DNA of 41,816 nt from Chitinophagaceae bacterium (GCA_947446645.1 CANFHA010000028.1:1-41816), one strand, 5' to 3'. Counted from the stretch's first letter, positions 8,548 to 16,521 are shown. Numbers and translations are program-made. Notes: generated by a model not told the origin, from the letters alone.

Positions 8548-9006
8548 ATGAATACGCCAATAGAGTCGATTGAAATAGTGCTGATCGAAGATAACCAGGA
8601 CGATGTGGACCTGATAAAAGCAGCGCTGGATGAGAACAATATTTTGAACAAGGTCATTCACCTTAAGGATGGTGCTGATGCGGCAGACTTCATTTTTCAT
8701 GAAGGCAACTATGCATCGTTGGCAGCTGACAGCTCTCCAAAGGTGATAATGCTGGATCTGAACATGCCGCGAATGGGCGGTATAGACCTGCTTAAGCGCT
8801 TGAAGTCCGATGGTCCTTCGAATGGCATTCCCATAGTAGTATTTACTTCGTCTAAAGACGATCCAAACCTTAAAGAATGTTACCGCCTGGGGGTGAAAAA
8901 CTACATAATAAAGCCGCTCGATTTTGACCAGTTTAAAACAGCGATAAATAAATCTATAAAAGGCCTCTTGCTGTATGTTTCCCAGGTAAGGCACTCCGGT
9001 CAGTAA
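8548..9006 (+). CDS. Rcp1-like single-domain response regulator, copy 1
   Basis: A 152-residue receiver domain with no output domain. Acidic pocket residues E14-D15, phosphoacceptor D70 in VIMLDLNMPRMGG, the switch threonine in VVFTSSKDD and the lysine in NYIIKPLDFDQF are all present. The DLKDGADAADF-type helix and length are those of the Rcp1 class that takes phosphate from phytochrome-type histidine kinases. It starts 4 bases after the kinase stop and is clearly co-transcribed. It should act by protein contact rather than DNA binding. The C-terminal tail after residue 130 is unlike that of the next gene product. Close similarity to the neighbouring receiver points to tandem duplication. Confidence 0.88.
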   Translation: MNTPIESIEIVLIEDNQDDVDLIKAALDENNILNKVIHLKDGADAADFIFHEGNYASLAADSSPKVIMLDLNMPRMGGIDLLKRLKSDGPSNGIPIVVFTSSKDDPNLKECYRLGVKNYIIKPLDFDQFKTAINKSIKGLLLYVSQVRHSGQ

Positions 9007-9028
9007 TATCAATATAAAATAACAATAC

Positions 9029-9475
9029 ATGCAAAAAGCAAGAGAAGCGGTAGAGATTATACTCGTGGAGGATAATCCGGATGATGCACAGCTAAGTATG
9101 CTGGCACTGGAAGAAAGCAACATCGTAAATAACATTGTGCACCTGAAGGATGGCGCGGAAGCCCTCGACTATCTTTTTTGTGAAGGACAGTATGCTGCCA
9201 ATGCGCGTACTAATAACCCTAAAGTAATACTGCTGGACCTTAAAATGCCTAAGGTAAATGGGCTGGAGGTACTACGGCGGTTAAAGGGGGACGAATCAAC
9301 AAAGAAGATACCTGTTGTGGTTTTTACCTCGTCTGACGAAGATCCGGATGTAAAGGAATGTTACAAACTGGGCGTGAACAGCTATGTCGTTAAGCCTATG
9401 AACTTTGATCAGTTCAAAAGGGCAATTAACGAGATAGGACTTTACTGGGTAGTGCTCAATTACCCAACTGACTAG
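9029..9475 (+). CDS. Rcp1-like single-domain response regulator, copy 2
   Basis: A 148-residue stand-alone receiver, paralogous to the preceding one: both begin with an E14-D15 pocket, share HLKDGA at residues 38-43, phosphoacceptor D70 (VILLDLKMPKVNG here), the TSS switch and a closing KPxxFDQF. It lies 22 bp after copy 1 and is the last gene of the receptor operon, with a strong terminator 50 bp downstream. Two receivers behind one kinase suggest a phosphate sink or two separate targets; the sequence does not say which. Confidence 0.88.
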   Translation: MQKAREAVEIILVEDNPDDAQLSMLALEESNIVNNIVHLKDGAEALDYLFCEGQYAANARTNNPKVILLDLKMPKVNGLEVLRRLKGDESTKKIPVVVFTSSDEDPDVKECYKLGVNSYVVKPMNFDQFKRAINEIGLYWVVLNYPTD

Positions 9476-9525
9476 AGTCTAATGTTATAGATAAGCAAAA
9501 TTATTTTCTACTATTTTCATTGAAG

Positions 9526-9552
9526 TGTGTAGTTAATTCTACACATTTTTTT
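9526..9552 (+). terminator. Terminator of the TonB receptor-kinase operon
   Basis: A perfect 7-bp stem TGTGTAG/CTACACA (9526-9532 and 9539-9545) with loop TTAATT is followed by seven T residues. It lies 50 bases after the second response regulator and ends the five-gene operon. Confidence 0.8.
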
Positions 9553-9694
9553 ATGCATTAAATCGTCTTCCCCCTAAGCAAAGTTATAGCTATTGATATA
9601 GTGTAAATAAGGTATGGTGAATTTTACATTTGTTGCAGGCCGGAGATTTGAATACTACTTAGCAATAAAATCTGATTTTATGCTGCTGCAGGGA

Positions 9695-10018
9695 ATGAAT
9701 AACTTTATGAGCACACTCACAGAGCGGGTGAACAAAGCCATACGGGACGGATATACGGACAACATGAAGGTGACACGCGAGGGCCTGTACTCCTGCGCGC
9801 TCAATAAAACATACCTTCCTTCTGAGGTGCAGATCGTTGACTTTTGCCGTTTTGAAGGCGAGTCCGATCCTGCCGACAATGCGATACTATACGTTATTGA
9901 AACAAATGATGGTGACAAAGGAACGCTAATTGACGCCTTTGGTACCTATGCCGATGAAATGGTAAACAAATTTGTCTCAAATGTTAAACAGATCAGAAAG
10001 AAGATTTTCAAAAGGTAA
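9695..10018 (+). CDS. Small conserved Bacteroidota protein of unknown function
   Basis: About 107 residues from the ATG at 9695. The core pattern (a TLTERVNKAIRDGYTDNM helix, then a CALNKTYLPSEVQIVDFCRFEGESDPADNAILYVIE strand region, then KGTLIDAFGTYADE) matches a small Bacteroidota family that I recall under the doubtful database name 'phosphoribosylpyrophosphate synthetase'. It is far too short for that enzyme and lacks its motifs, so the name should not be copied. The frame is open back to an ATG at 9614, but the first 27 residues do not fit the family; ATGs at 9695 and 9707 do. No signal peptide. It stands alone between two terminators. Function unknown. Confidence 0.65.
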   Translation: MNNFMSTLTERVNKAIRDGYTDNMKVTREGLYSCALNKTYLPSEVQIVDFCRFEGESDPADNAILYVIETNDGDKGTLIDAFGTYADEMVNKFVSNVKQIRKKIFKR

Positions 10019-10075
10019 TTAAGACGGCAGTGTCTTAAGTATGGAAAACTGGCTTTAGACGGCCGGTTTTCTTAT
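10019..10075 (+). terminator. Double hairpin, probable terminator
   Basis: Two hairpins follow the small gene. The first is TTAAGAC/GTCTTAA (10019-10025 and 10032-10038). The second is a 10-bp stem GAAAACTGGC/GCCGGTTTTC (10044-10053 and 10062-10071, one G-T pair) with an 8-base loop, followed by TTATT. The second looks like a rho-independent terminator with a weak T-tract. Confidence 0.6.
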
Positions 10076-10181
10076 TATATGACTTGCATATTCCTTTTGC
10101 AACAGATGCTATCGATATTATTTTTCGCTGGTGGTAAATACGCTTAATGGATTTCTGATTTCCTTTTACCTTTACCCACCT

Positions 10182-11408
10182 ATGTCAACAAGTTATCCTA
10201 AGAGCAAATTGAACGTTTTGCTGCTGGAAAATATAAGCGATGAAGCCGTACAGGAGTTTAGAAACAATGGATATGAGAATATTACTCACCTAAAGACCGC
10301 GCTTACGGAAGATGAGCTGGTGAGCCGCATAGCCAATGTACATATACTGGGTATACGGTCCAAAACGCATGTAACAGCCAAGGTGCTGGAAGCGGCAAAA
10401 AAGCTGCTGGCTGTAGGCTGCTTCTGCATAGGTACAGATCAGGTGGATATAGGTGCTGCCATAAGAATGGGTGTGGTAATTTTTAATGCCCCGTACTCAA
10501 ACACGCGCTCTGTGGCGGAACTGGTGATAGGCGCGGCCATAATGCTGATACGCCGGATACCCGAAAAAAACGGGCTGATGCATGCGGGGACCTGGATGAA
10601 GGATGCGCGCAACAGTCATGAACTGCGGGGGAAGACAATGGGGGTGGTAGGCTATGGCAACATAGGCAGCCAGGTGAGCATAATGGCCGAGTCGCTAGGG
10701 ATGAAAGTGGTATTTTATGACACAGTAAAAAAATTGCCACTTGGCAATGCGGTGCAGGCCGGCAGCCTGGCCGATCTGCTGGGGATAGCAGACATTATCT
10801 CTATACATACGCCTGGCATTGCAAGCACTGCCAACATGATAAATGAAAGTACACTGGCAATGTGTAAGCAGGGCGCTATCTTAATCAACTATGCAAGGGG
10901 TGAAGTGGCAGATCTGGGTGCGGTGAGTCGCGCTTTGGGAACTGGCGCTCTATCAGGTGCGGCAATAGATGTGTACCCAGATGAACCAGCCGAGAACGGC
11001 GCGGCATTCAGTTGTGCGCTGCAGCAAATGCCCAATGTATTGCTGACGCCACACATTGGCGGCAGCACAGAAGAAGCGCAGGTGAATATTGGGCAGGATG
11101 TGAGTAGTAAGCTTGTTGCGTTTGTAGATACTGGTATTACTACGGGGTCGCTATCGGTGCCGGAGCTGAGCCTGCCTGTGCAGGAAAATACGCACCGCAT
11201 ACTGCACGTTCATAAAAATATACCCGGGGTGCTTTCGGCCATCAATTCTGAGCTGTCGCTGCACAACATAAATATACTGGGACAGTACCTGAAAACTAAA
11301 GATGAGATTGGCTATGTGGTGCTGGATATAGACCGCAAAGCATCGCGCGAGGTTGCAGACCTGTTGAACAAGGTGAAAGGGACGATAAAAGTTAGGTTGC
11401 TGTATTGA
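10182..11408 (+). CDS. serA: D-3-phosphoglycerate dehydrogenase
   Basis: A 408-residue NAD-dependent dehydrogenase catalysing the first step of serine synthesis, 3-phosphoglycerate to 3-phosphohydroxypyruvate. The catalytic half carries the Rossmann string GKTMGVVGYGNIGSQ (about 150-164), the catalytic arginine in NYARGEV, glutamate in VYPDEPAE and histidine in LTPHIGGSTEEAQ. A C-terminal ACT domain (about 340-408, HRILHVHKNIPGVLSAIN) is the serine-sensing part of E. coli-type SerA, and the length fits that class. The frame is open upstream to a GTG at 10131, but the ATG at 10182 matches the family start. TACCTTTA (10167-10174) just before the ATG resembles a -7 element, which would give a very short leader. 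Confidence 0.9.
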   Translation: MSTSYPKSKLNVLLLENISDEAVQEFRNNGYENITHLKTALTEDELVSRIANVHILGIRSKTHVTAKVLEAAKKLLAVGCFCIGTDQVDIGAAIRMGVVIFNAPYSNTRSVAELVIGAAIMLIRRIPEKNGLMHAGTWMKDARNSHELRGKTMGVVGYGNIGSQVSIMAESLGMKVVFYDTVKKLPLGNAVQAGSLADLLGIADIISIHTPGIASTANMINESTLAMCKQGAILINYARGEVADLGAVSRALGTGALSGAAIDVYPDEPAENGAAFSCALQQMPNVLLTPHIGGSTEEAQVNIGQDVSSKLVAFVDTGITTGSLSVPELSLPVQENTHRILHVHKNIPGVLSAINSELSLHNINILGQYLKTKDEIGYVVLDIDRKASREVADLLNKVKGTIKVRLLY

Positions 11409-11462
11409 TGGATCACATTTTACGAGGCCTGATAACATTCCCTTTTTGTAACGCCAACATTA

Positions 11463-11470
11463 TATCTTTG
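11463..11470 (+). promoter_or_regulatory. Probable -7 element before corA
   Basis: TATCTTTG matches the Bacteroidota TAnnTTTG element and lies 53 bases before the corA ATG. A TTG at 11446-11448 is closer than the usual spacing, so only the -7 part is supported. Confidence 0.4.
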
Positions 11471-11523
11471 GTTTTAGCTGCAACCGATCATGTTGGAAAT
11501 AACAGCAGCAACCCACGTACTAT

Positions 11524-12471
11524 ATGCTTACCGTTTTTTACCATAGCGATACTGATATAAGAGAGGCACACGGCATTGAGGCGTTTCAACAAATAGCTGT
11601 AGACAAGATGTGCTGGGTGGATTTGAAGTCTGCGGATGCGGCGGAAGTGAAGAGTGTCGAGGCTGTTTTTAACATAGACTTTGAGCAGCTGAAAGCGGAG
11701 AACAAACTGGAGAGCAACACCCAGTTTTATGAATCAGAAGACCTGATATTTATAAGCACAAATTTTATAGCGATAAAGGACGGGCACTTTGAAAGCACGC
11801 CTGTGTATATGTACCTGGCAAGCAATGTGCTGATAACGGAGCGCAATGAGAATTATACTTCGTTTGACGAAACAATAAAGAAGATAAAGCGGAATAGGAA
11901 GGGCTTTAAACATGGGAGCGATATACTGGAGGGTATATTGGAAACAAAGTTTGACCTGGATGTAGACTACATAGAGCAGGTGGCGCGCGACATAGCGGCT
12001 ATGAACAGGAGCATCTCGCTGCGGAGCGAGATAGCTATGGAGAAAATGCTGCTGAAAATAAATGACTACCAGGAGTCGGCAACACTATCTCGAGACAGCT
12101 TTATAGATAAGCAACGGGTGACCTCTGCATTGCTGAAGAGCAGCGCATTTGGCAACAAGAGCAGGCTAAACATTCTTATTAAAGACATCAATGCCATGCT
12201 GGACTATACGTCGTTCATATTTGTGCGGTTGGAGTACCTGCAAAACACCATCATAGGCCTGATAAGTATACAGCAGAATAAAACGATAAAGATATTTACC
12301 ATAGTATCGGTAGTGTTTATGCCGCCTACCTTAATAGCTAGTATATACGGGATGAACTTTAAGCGCATGCCGGAGCTGGACTGGCACCTCGGCTACCCAA
12401 TGGCACTGGTGCTGATCATAGCCTCATCACTGGCGACGCTGCTGCTTTTTAAGCTTAAGAAATGGCTCTAA
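11524..12471 (+). CDS. corA: CorA-type magnesium/divalent cation channel
   Basis: A 315-residue CorA-family protein. The long N-terminal cytoplasmic domain (to about 250) is followed by two transmembrane helices, with the signature YGMNF at the end of the first and a short loop RMPELDWHLGYP before the second; the C terminus KLKKWL is cytoplasmic. CorA proteins form pentameric channels for Mg2+ (also Co2+ and Ni2+) in the inner membrane. Size and layout are standard. It appears to be a single-gene unit with its own -7 element. The family is sure; the preferred ion is not determined. Confidence 0.9.
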   Translation: MLTVFYHSDTDIREAHGIEAFQQIAVDKMCWVDLKSADAAEVKSVEAVFNIDFEQLKAENKLESNTQFYESEDLIFISTNFIAIKDGHFESTPVYMYLASNVLITERNENYTSFDETIKKIKRNRKGFKHGSDILEGILETKFDLDVDYIEQVARDIAAMNRSISLRSEIAMEKMLLKINDYQESATLSRDSFIDKQRVTSALLKSSAFGNKSRLNILIKDINAMLDYTSFIFVRLEYLQNTIIGLISIQQNKTIKIFTIVSVVFMPPTLIASIYGMNFKRMPELDWHLGYPMALVLIIASSLATLLLFKLKKWL

Positions 12472-12554
12472 TGTGGCCAGGGTGCAAGGTTTCTCCTTAT
12501 AAAATCCTTATACCGGTTTCTCCACAATTTATATTTTACTTATAACCTTCGGTC

Positions 12555-12562
12555 TACCTTTG
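12555..12562 (+). promoter_or_regulatory. Probable -7 element before the KdpD-like kinase
   Basis: TACCTTTG is an exact TAnnTTTG match, 17 bases before the kinase ATG. No TTG is present at the usual -33 distance. Confidence 0.5.
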
Positions 12563-12579
12563 TGTAATAAAGGGAAACA

Positions 12580-13659
12580 ATGGCGGGCCTGTTTATAAAT
12601 AAGATAAGTAAAACCCGGCAGTACCTCATAAGTATGCTGGCCGTAGGAGCTGTAGCGGCGGTATGCTACTTCCTGACCCCACTGGTGGGATACAAGGTGG
12701 TAGGCTTCATACTGCTGCTTACGGTGTCGCTTATAGCGGTGATATTTGACATATTGCCGGTGCTGTTCACCGCTCTGCTTACATCGCTTACCTGGGATTT
12801 CTTTTTTATACCGCCGCATTTTACACTGAGGGTAAGCACCGCCGATGACGGCATACTGCTGGCCATGTACTTTGTAATAGCCATGGTAAATGCGGTGCTC
12901 ACCTTTAAGATAAGGCAGGTAGAGAAGGCTAGCCGCCAGAAGGAGGAGAAGGCAAACACCATAAAGCTCTATAACACGCTGCTCAACTCCCTGTCTCATG
13001 AGCTGCGGACGCCCATAGCTACCATAGTGGGGGCGGCAGACAACCTGCAGATAAACAGCAGCAAGCTGACGGCACAGAACCGGCACGACCTGGTGACCGA
13101 GATATCGAAAGCATCCTTCAGGCTGAACCAGCAGGTGGAGAACCTGCTGAATATGTCGCGGCTGGAGTCGGGGTTTATAAAGCCGAAAAACGACTGGTGT
13201 GATATAAATGAAGTAGTATACAAAGTGATAAAAGCAATAGAGGAAAACAAGATAAGCCAGAAGATAACTGTGAACATAAACCCTGATATACCGCTCTTTT
13301 CCCTGGATAAGGGTATGCTGGAACAGGTGATCTACAACCTGCTGAACAATGCCGTGCTGTATACCCCGCCTGACAGCAAAATAGATATAATGGCGATGGC
13401 CTACAGCAATGTGCTGCAGATAATAATAGAAGATAATGGCAACGGATTTCCGCAGGGGGAAGTGGAAAATGTGTTTGACAAATTTTACCGGCTGAAGGAT
13501 GCGCGGGCTGGTGGCACAGGGCTGGGGTTATCTATAGTAAAGGGTTTTACAGAGGCTATGGGCGGGAGTGTCTTACTTAAAAATGTGCTACCCACGGGAG
13601 CCAGGTTTACCCTGAATATACCGGGAGAGACAAGTTACTTTAAACCACAGGAAAAATGA
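12580..13659 (+). CDS. kdpD: KdpD-like sensor histidine kinase (C-terminal half only)
   Basis: A 359-residue kinase matching the C-terminal half of KdpD. Four transmembrane segments in a DUF4118-type block (about 12-110, including the family string TSLTWDFFFIPPHFTL) precede HisKA with NSLSHELRTPIATIVG (H140), then HATPase with N box, DNGNGFP and GTGLGLSIVKG. The N-terminal KdpD sensor and universal-stress domains present in E. coli KdpD (about 890 residues) are absent. In Bacteroidota these parts are often on a separate gene, but none lies here. It overlaps kdpE by 4 bases (ATGA), so they are translationally coupled. The expected role is potassium or turgor sensing in the inner membrane, inferred from the family. 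Confidence 0.85.
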   Translation: MAGLFINKISKTRQYLISMLAVGAVAAVCYFLTPLVGYKVVGFILLLTVSLIAVIFDILPVLFTALLTSLTWDFFFIPPHFTLRVSTADDGILLAMYFVIAMVNAVLTFKIRQVEKASRQKEEKANTIKLYNTLLNSLSHELRTPIATIVGAADNLQINSSKLTAQNRHDLVTEISKASFRLNQQVENLLNMSRLESGFIKPKNDWCDINEVVYKVIKAIEENKISQKITVNINPDIPLFSLDKGMLEQVIYNLLNNAVLYTPPDSKIDIMAMAYSNVLQIIIEDNGNGFPQGEVENVFDKFYRLKDARAGGTGLGLSIVKGFTEAMGGSVLLKNVLPTGARFTLNIPGETSYFKPQEK

Positions 13660-14342
13660 ACAAGGCTGCGATATTGATAATAGACGATGAGGCACAGATA
13701 CGCAAGCTGCTGGAGATAACCCTGCAGAGCAATGACTATGTGGTGAATAAGGCCGCAACGGCGAAGGAAGGACTGATATTTGCTGCCAGCCATCCGCCAG
13801 ACATGATAATACTGGACCTGGGGCTGCCGGATGAGGACGGGCACAGTGTGCTGAAAAAACTGAGGGAGTGGTATACTAACCCTATAATGATACTCTCTGT
13901 GCAGAGCAGCGAGGAGGATATAATAAGGGCACTGGACAATGGCGCCAATGACTACCTGATAAAACCATTTCGCACTGGAGAGCTGTTGGCACGGATACGG
14001 TCGGCACTGCGCACTGCTGCCACGGAAGATAGCCCACCGGTGGTGACCTATAATGACCTGGAGATAGACCTGATGGCACGTACGGTGAAGAAAAACCACG
14101 AGCCGGTGAAGCTGACCGCAACGGAATACACCCTGCTGGCATTGTTTGTAAAAAATGAAGGCATGGTGCTGACCCATCACTACCTGCTGCGTGAGGTGTG
14201 GGGACCGGGCTATATAAATCAATCGCAATACCTGAGGGTGTTTATAGCACAGCTGAGGAAGAAGATAGAGAACGACCCCAACCGGCCGGAGTATATAGTG
14301 ACTGAGTCGGGCGTGGGCTACCGGTTTGTGAACCCGGGATAG
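13656..14342 (+). CDS. kdpE: KdpE-like response regulator (OmpR family)
   Basis: A 228-residue regulator with a receiver domain (1-120; D54 in MIILDLGLPDEDG, lysine in DYLIKPFRTGEL) and an OmpR/PhoB winged helix (about 130-228; RTVKKNHEPVKLTATEYTLL and the closing VTESGVGYRF). This is the KdpE form, which activates kdpFABC potassium-pump genes. It starts inside the kinase stop codon. No kdpFABC genes are in the window, so the target is elsewhere or is the porin gene 0.75 kb downstream. Confidence 0.87.
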   Translation: MNKAAILIIDDEAQIRKLLEITLQSNDYVVNKAATAKEGLIFAASHPPDMIILDLGLPDEDGHSVLKKLREWYTNPIMILSVQSSEEDIIRALDNGANDYLIKPFRTGELLARIRSALRTAATEDSPPVVTYNDLEIDLMARTVKKNHEPVKLTATEYTLLALFVKNEGMVLTHHYLLREVWGPGYINQSQYLRVFIAQLRKKIENDPNRPEYIVTESGVGYRFVNPG

Positions 14343-14363
14343 CAATTCGAATAATGGCGGTTT

Positions 14364-14385
14364 AAAAAAGCGGGGGTAGCCCCGC
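14364..14385 (-). terminator. GC-rich hairpin with T-tract on the minus strand
   Basis: GCGGGG/CCCCGC (14370-14375 and 14380-14385) with loop GTAG is preceded on the plus strand by six A residues, so on the minus strand it reads as a stem followed by TTTTTT. It is an intrinsic terminator for minus-strand transcripts, yet the nearest genes on both sides are on the plus strand. On the plus strand it lacks a T-tract but may still weaken read-through from kdpE. Confidence 0.5.
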
Positions 14386-14431
14386 GGGGATAGCTATGTC
14401 CCTGCTATAACTAATTAAAACATCAAATATT

Positions 14432-15007
14432 ATGAAAACGAAGGCACAAATGATGATGGTGACACTGCTGTTGTTAGTGCAAACAATGATGGCTAAAGGC
14501 CAATGTGGGTTGTATATGTCTGCAGGGGATTTCAGGAAAGATAAGCTGAGTGGTGACTGCAATGAAGGTGGAGTAAGGACGCATGACTTCTTTGGAAATG
14601 TAGCCAGGCTCACGGTACAGACGAAGGATGGAAAGAAAACGTTTCGCAAAAGTGATGTCTATGGCTTTAGAAATGCTGCGGGGGAAGTATATCGCTTATA
14701 TGAAAACGGTACGTACCGGATAGAGGAAGCAGGAGATATATTCATCTACTCCCAAACCCGGAATATAGCGAAGAGCAAGGGGTATAGCTTAGTAAAGGTG
14801 TACTACTTCAGTGTAAGCGCGGAGAGCGAGGTAATGGCCTTAAACGGGTACAACCTGAATAACGCATATAGTAGCAATGAGCAATTAGTAGAGCTGCTGA
14901 GACAATACCTGAACGGTAGCGCACTAAGCGAATATGATAGTGTGCACAAAATGTTTCGGGTGAACTATGCATATAGCCAGGCAGTAAAGCACGGTACACA
15001 TCCCTAG
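14432..15007 (+). CDS. Secreted hypothetical protein between KdpE and porin
   Basis: A 191-residue protein with a probable signal peptide: MKTKAQ, a hydrophobic stretch of methionines, leucines and valines, and likely cleavage near MAKGQ (about residue 24). The mature part starts with two cysteines (CGLYMSAGDFRKDKLSGDC) and has beta-strand-like runs such as ARLTVQTKDGKKTF and GTYRIEEAGDIFIY. I do not recognise the family. It sits between kdpDE and the porin on the same strand and may belong to the same regulon. ATG at 14432 preceded by an AT-rich leader. Confidence 0.65.
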   Translation: MKTKAQMMMVTLLLLVQTMMAKGQCGLYMSAGDFRKDKLSGDCNEGGVRTHDFFGNVARLTVQTKDGKKTFRKSDVYGFRNAAGEVYRLYENGTYRIEEAGDIFIYSQTRNIAKSKGYSLVKVYYFSVSAESEVMALNGYNLNNAYSSNEQLVELLRQYLNGSALSEYDSVHKMFRVNYAYSQAVKHGTHP

Positions 15008-15044
15008 CTGCATACAGGGAAAAGTAACGCAGAGGTGCAACACA

Positions 15045-15060
15045 AATCACCCGTGTGATT
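15045..15060. promoter_or_regulatory. Inverted repeat upstream of the porin
   Basis: AATCAC-CCGT-GTGATT is a perfect 6-bp inverted repeat ending 36 bases before the porin ATG. It could be an operator; KdpE is a possible binder because of its position, but nothing in the sequence proves this. Confidence 0.3.
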
Positions 15061-15096
15061 ACTAATATATTTTAAAAGCAAACTAAAAAAGATAAA

Positions 15097-16521
15097 ATGA
15101 AAATGAGGAAAAGCATATTACTGGCATCGATGATGGCAATGTGCGCACTGAACGCAACAGCGCAGACGACTAATGCAAACGATGGCACTCAAGTCGGCCC
15201 GGCAATGACACAGGCTACAGAAAAAGTGACGTGGGATGGATTTGATATGAGCTGGGAGAATGGAAGCGACCGGCGGGATTCATCCGTGTTCCATATACCT
15301 TTCTTTACGCCTTCCATTCTTATAGATTGCAATGCCACGCATTCTTTCAACAGCCCAATAGATCATACAGTGATAGGCTCTACTGCACTGGCGCGGAACG
15401 ACGAAATGGTAATATCCGCAATAAACGTGGGGGGCGATTTCACTTACGGTAATGCACGCGGAAGGATAATGACGCAGTTCGGAGCCAGGTCGCAGGTGGT
15501 GCCGAGGAATGATCTAAGCCCCTACCGTGGGCAATATAACCTGGCAGATGCCTATCGATACCTGGATGAGGCTTACGTAGGCTATCATTTCAAGAATGTG
15601 CTATATGGCGGTATCAATGTAGATTTTGGCCTGTTCATGTCTTACATAGGGCTCAACTCTTATTACCAGGAGGAGAATTGGGAATACCAGGCTTCGTTCA
15701 CATCGGATAATACGCCGTGGTTCTTTAATGGCATACGGGTACAAATGTGGGTGAGCAAGACGCTGAAAGTGGAGCCCTGGATCATAAACGGATGGCAGAG
15801 CTATGGTATGTTTAACCAGCTGCCGGGCCTCGGCTGCAATGTGACGTGGCGGCCAAATGAAAGTATAAAACTGCTGACGAATGACTACTATGGCACTGAT
15901 GCAGCAGGGCTTATAGGGCGGCATAGATTTCACTCAGACAATAGTTTCCTGATCCGCTACTACAAAGGCTCTCCTAAGCACGGGATAAACAAAGCTGCGA
16001 TGTCGGCGACAGCAGATGTTGGGTTTGAGAAAGGAGATGGTGTTAACGCATTTACCAGCAGTGCTACGAAAGGTCCGGCCCAGTATTTTGGCAGCTGGAT
16101 GGTGTACAACCATATCTGGTTTGCTAAGAATAAGCTTGGTTGGTACGCCGGTGGCGGCTGGATGACCAATCCCGGCAGATACCTGGTACTGGCACCAACG
16201 GGAGATGCCAGTCCATTCCCTAATCCATATGCACCAACTGCCAATGGTGGGACTGTGGGCACACATCCATTCACTGAAAATCCAGGGGATCAGTTCACCG
16301 GCTGGGACTGCTCAACAGGGCTGCGGTGGATGCCGAATCAGGGCGTGGAGTTTAAAGTGGAATGGGTGCATAGGGAGTCAAGCGTACCCTATTTTGCAGG
16401 CACCGGCGGCGTAACATCACCAAGTGGCTATAGCACTGTATCGGTGGCCGGCAGTGGATGGACTCCAGACCTGGTAAGATCGGAGAACCGTGTTATAGCG
16501 GCATTTTTATTCAGGCTGTAG
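15097..16521 (+). CDS. Outer-membrane beta-barrel porin (OmpL-like, bbp2 family)
   Basis: A 474-residue protein with a signal peptide ending NATAQ (about residue 23) and a barrel rich in alternating aromatic strands: FDMSWENGSDRRDSS at about 50-64, AYVGYHFKNVLYGGINVDFG at about 165-184, and the closing RSENRVIAAFLFRL with a terminal aromatic-type strand. The opening 'WENGSDRR' and central 'WIINGWQSYG' are typical of the putative beta-barrel porin-2 (OmpL-like) family, which in Bacteroidota is commonly found beside kdp potassium-pump genes. Here it follows kdpDE, which supports a role in letting potassium or other ions cross the outer membrane. Specificity is inferred from context only. Confidence 0.82.
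   Translation: MKMRKSILLASMMAMCALNATAQTTNANDGTQVGPAMTQATEKVTWDGFDMSWENGSDRRDSSVFHIPFFTPSILIDCNATHSFNSPIDHTVIGSTALARNDEMVISAINVGGDFTYGNARGRIMTQFGARSQVVPRNDLSPYRGQYNLADAYRYLDEAYVGYHFKNVLYGGINVDFGLFMSYIGLNSYYQEENWEYQASFTSDNTPWFFNGIRVQMWVSKTLKVEPWIINGWQSYGMFNQLPGLGCNVTWRPNESIKLLTNDYYGTDAAGLIGRHRFHSDNSFLIRYYKGSPKHGINKAAMSATADVGFEKGDGVNAFTSSATKGPAQYFGSWMVYNHIWFAKNKLGWYAGGGWMTNPGRYLVLAPTGDASPFPNPYAPTANGGTVGTHPFTENPGDQFTGWDCSTGLRWMPNQGVEFKVEWVHRESSVPYFAGTGGVTSPSGYSTVSVAGSGWTPDLVRSENRVIAAFLFRL

Noticed and set aside
8524..9135. 203-codon minus-strand frame opposite the response regulators
   Set aside because: Antisense shadow of two clear receiver genes; aromatic- and cysteine-rich composition with no domain.
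12529..13086. 185-codon minus-strand frame opposite the KdpD-like kinase
   Set aside because: Tyrosine/histidine/glutamine-rich antisense shadow of a well-supported gene.
13635..14345. 236-codon minus-strand frame covering kdpE
   Set aside because: Antisense of a complete OmpR-type regulator; no motif of its own.
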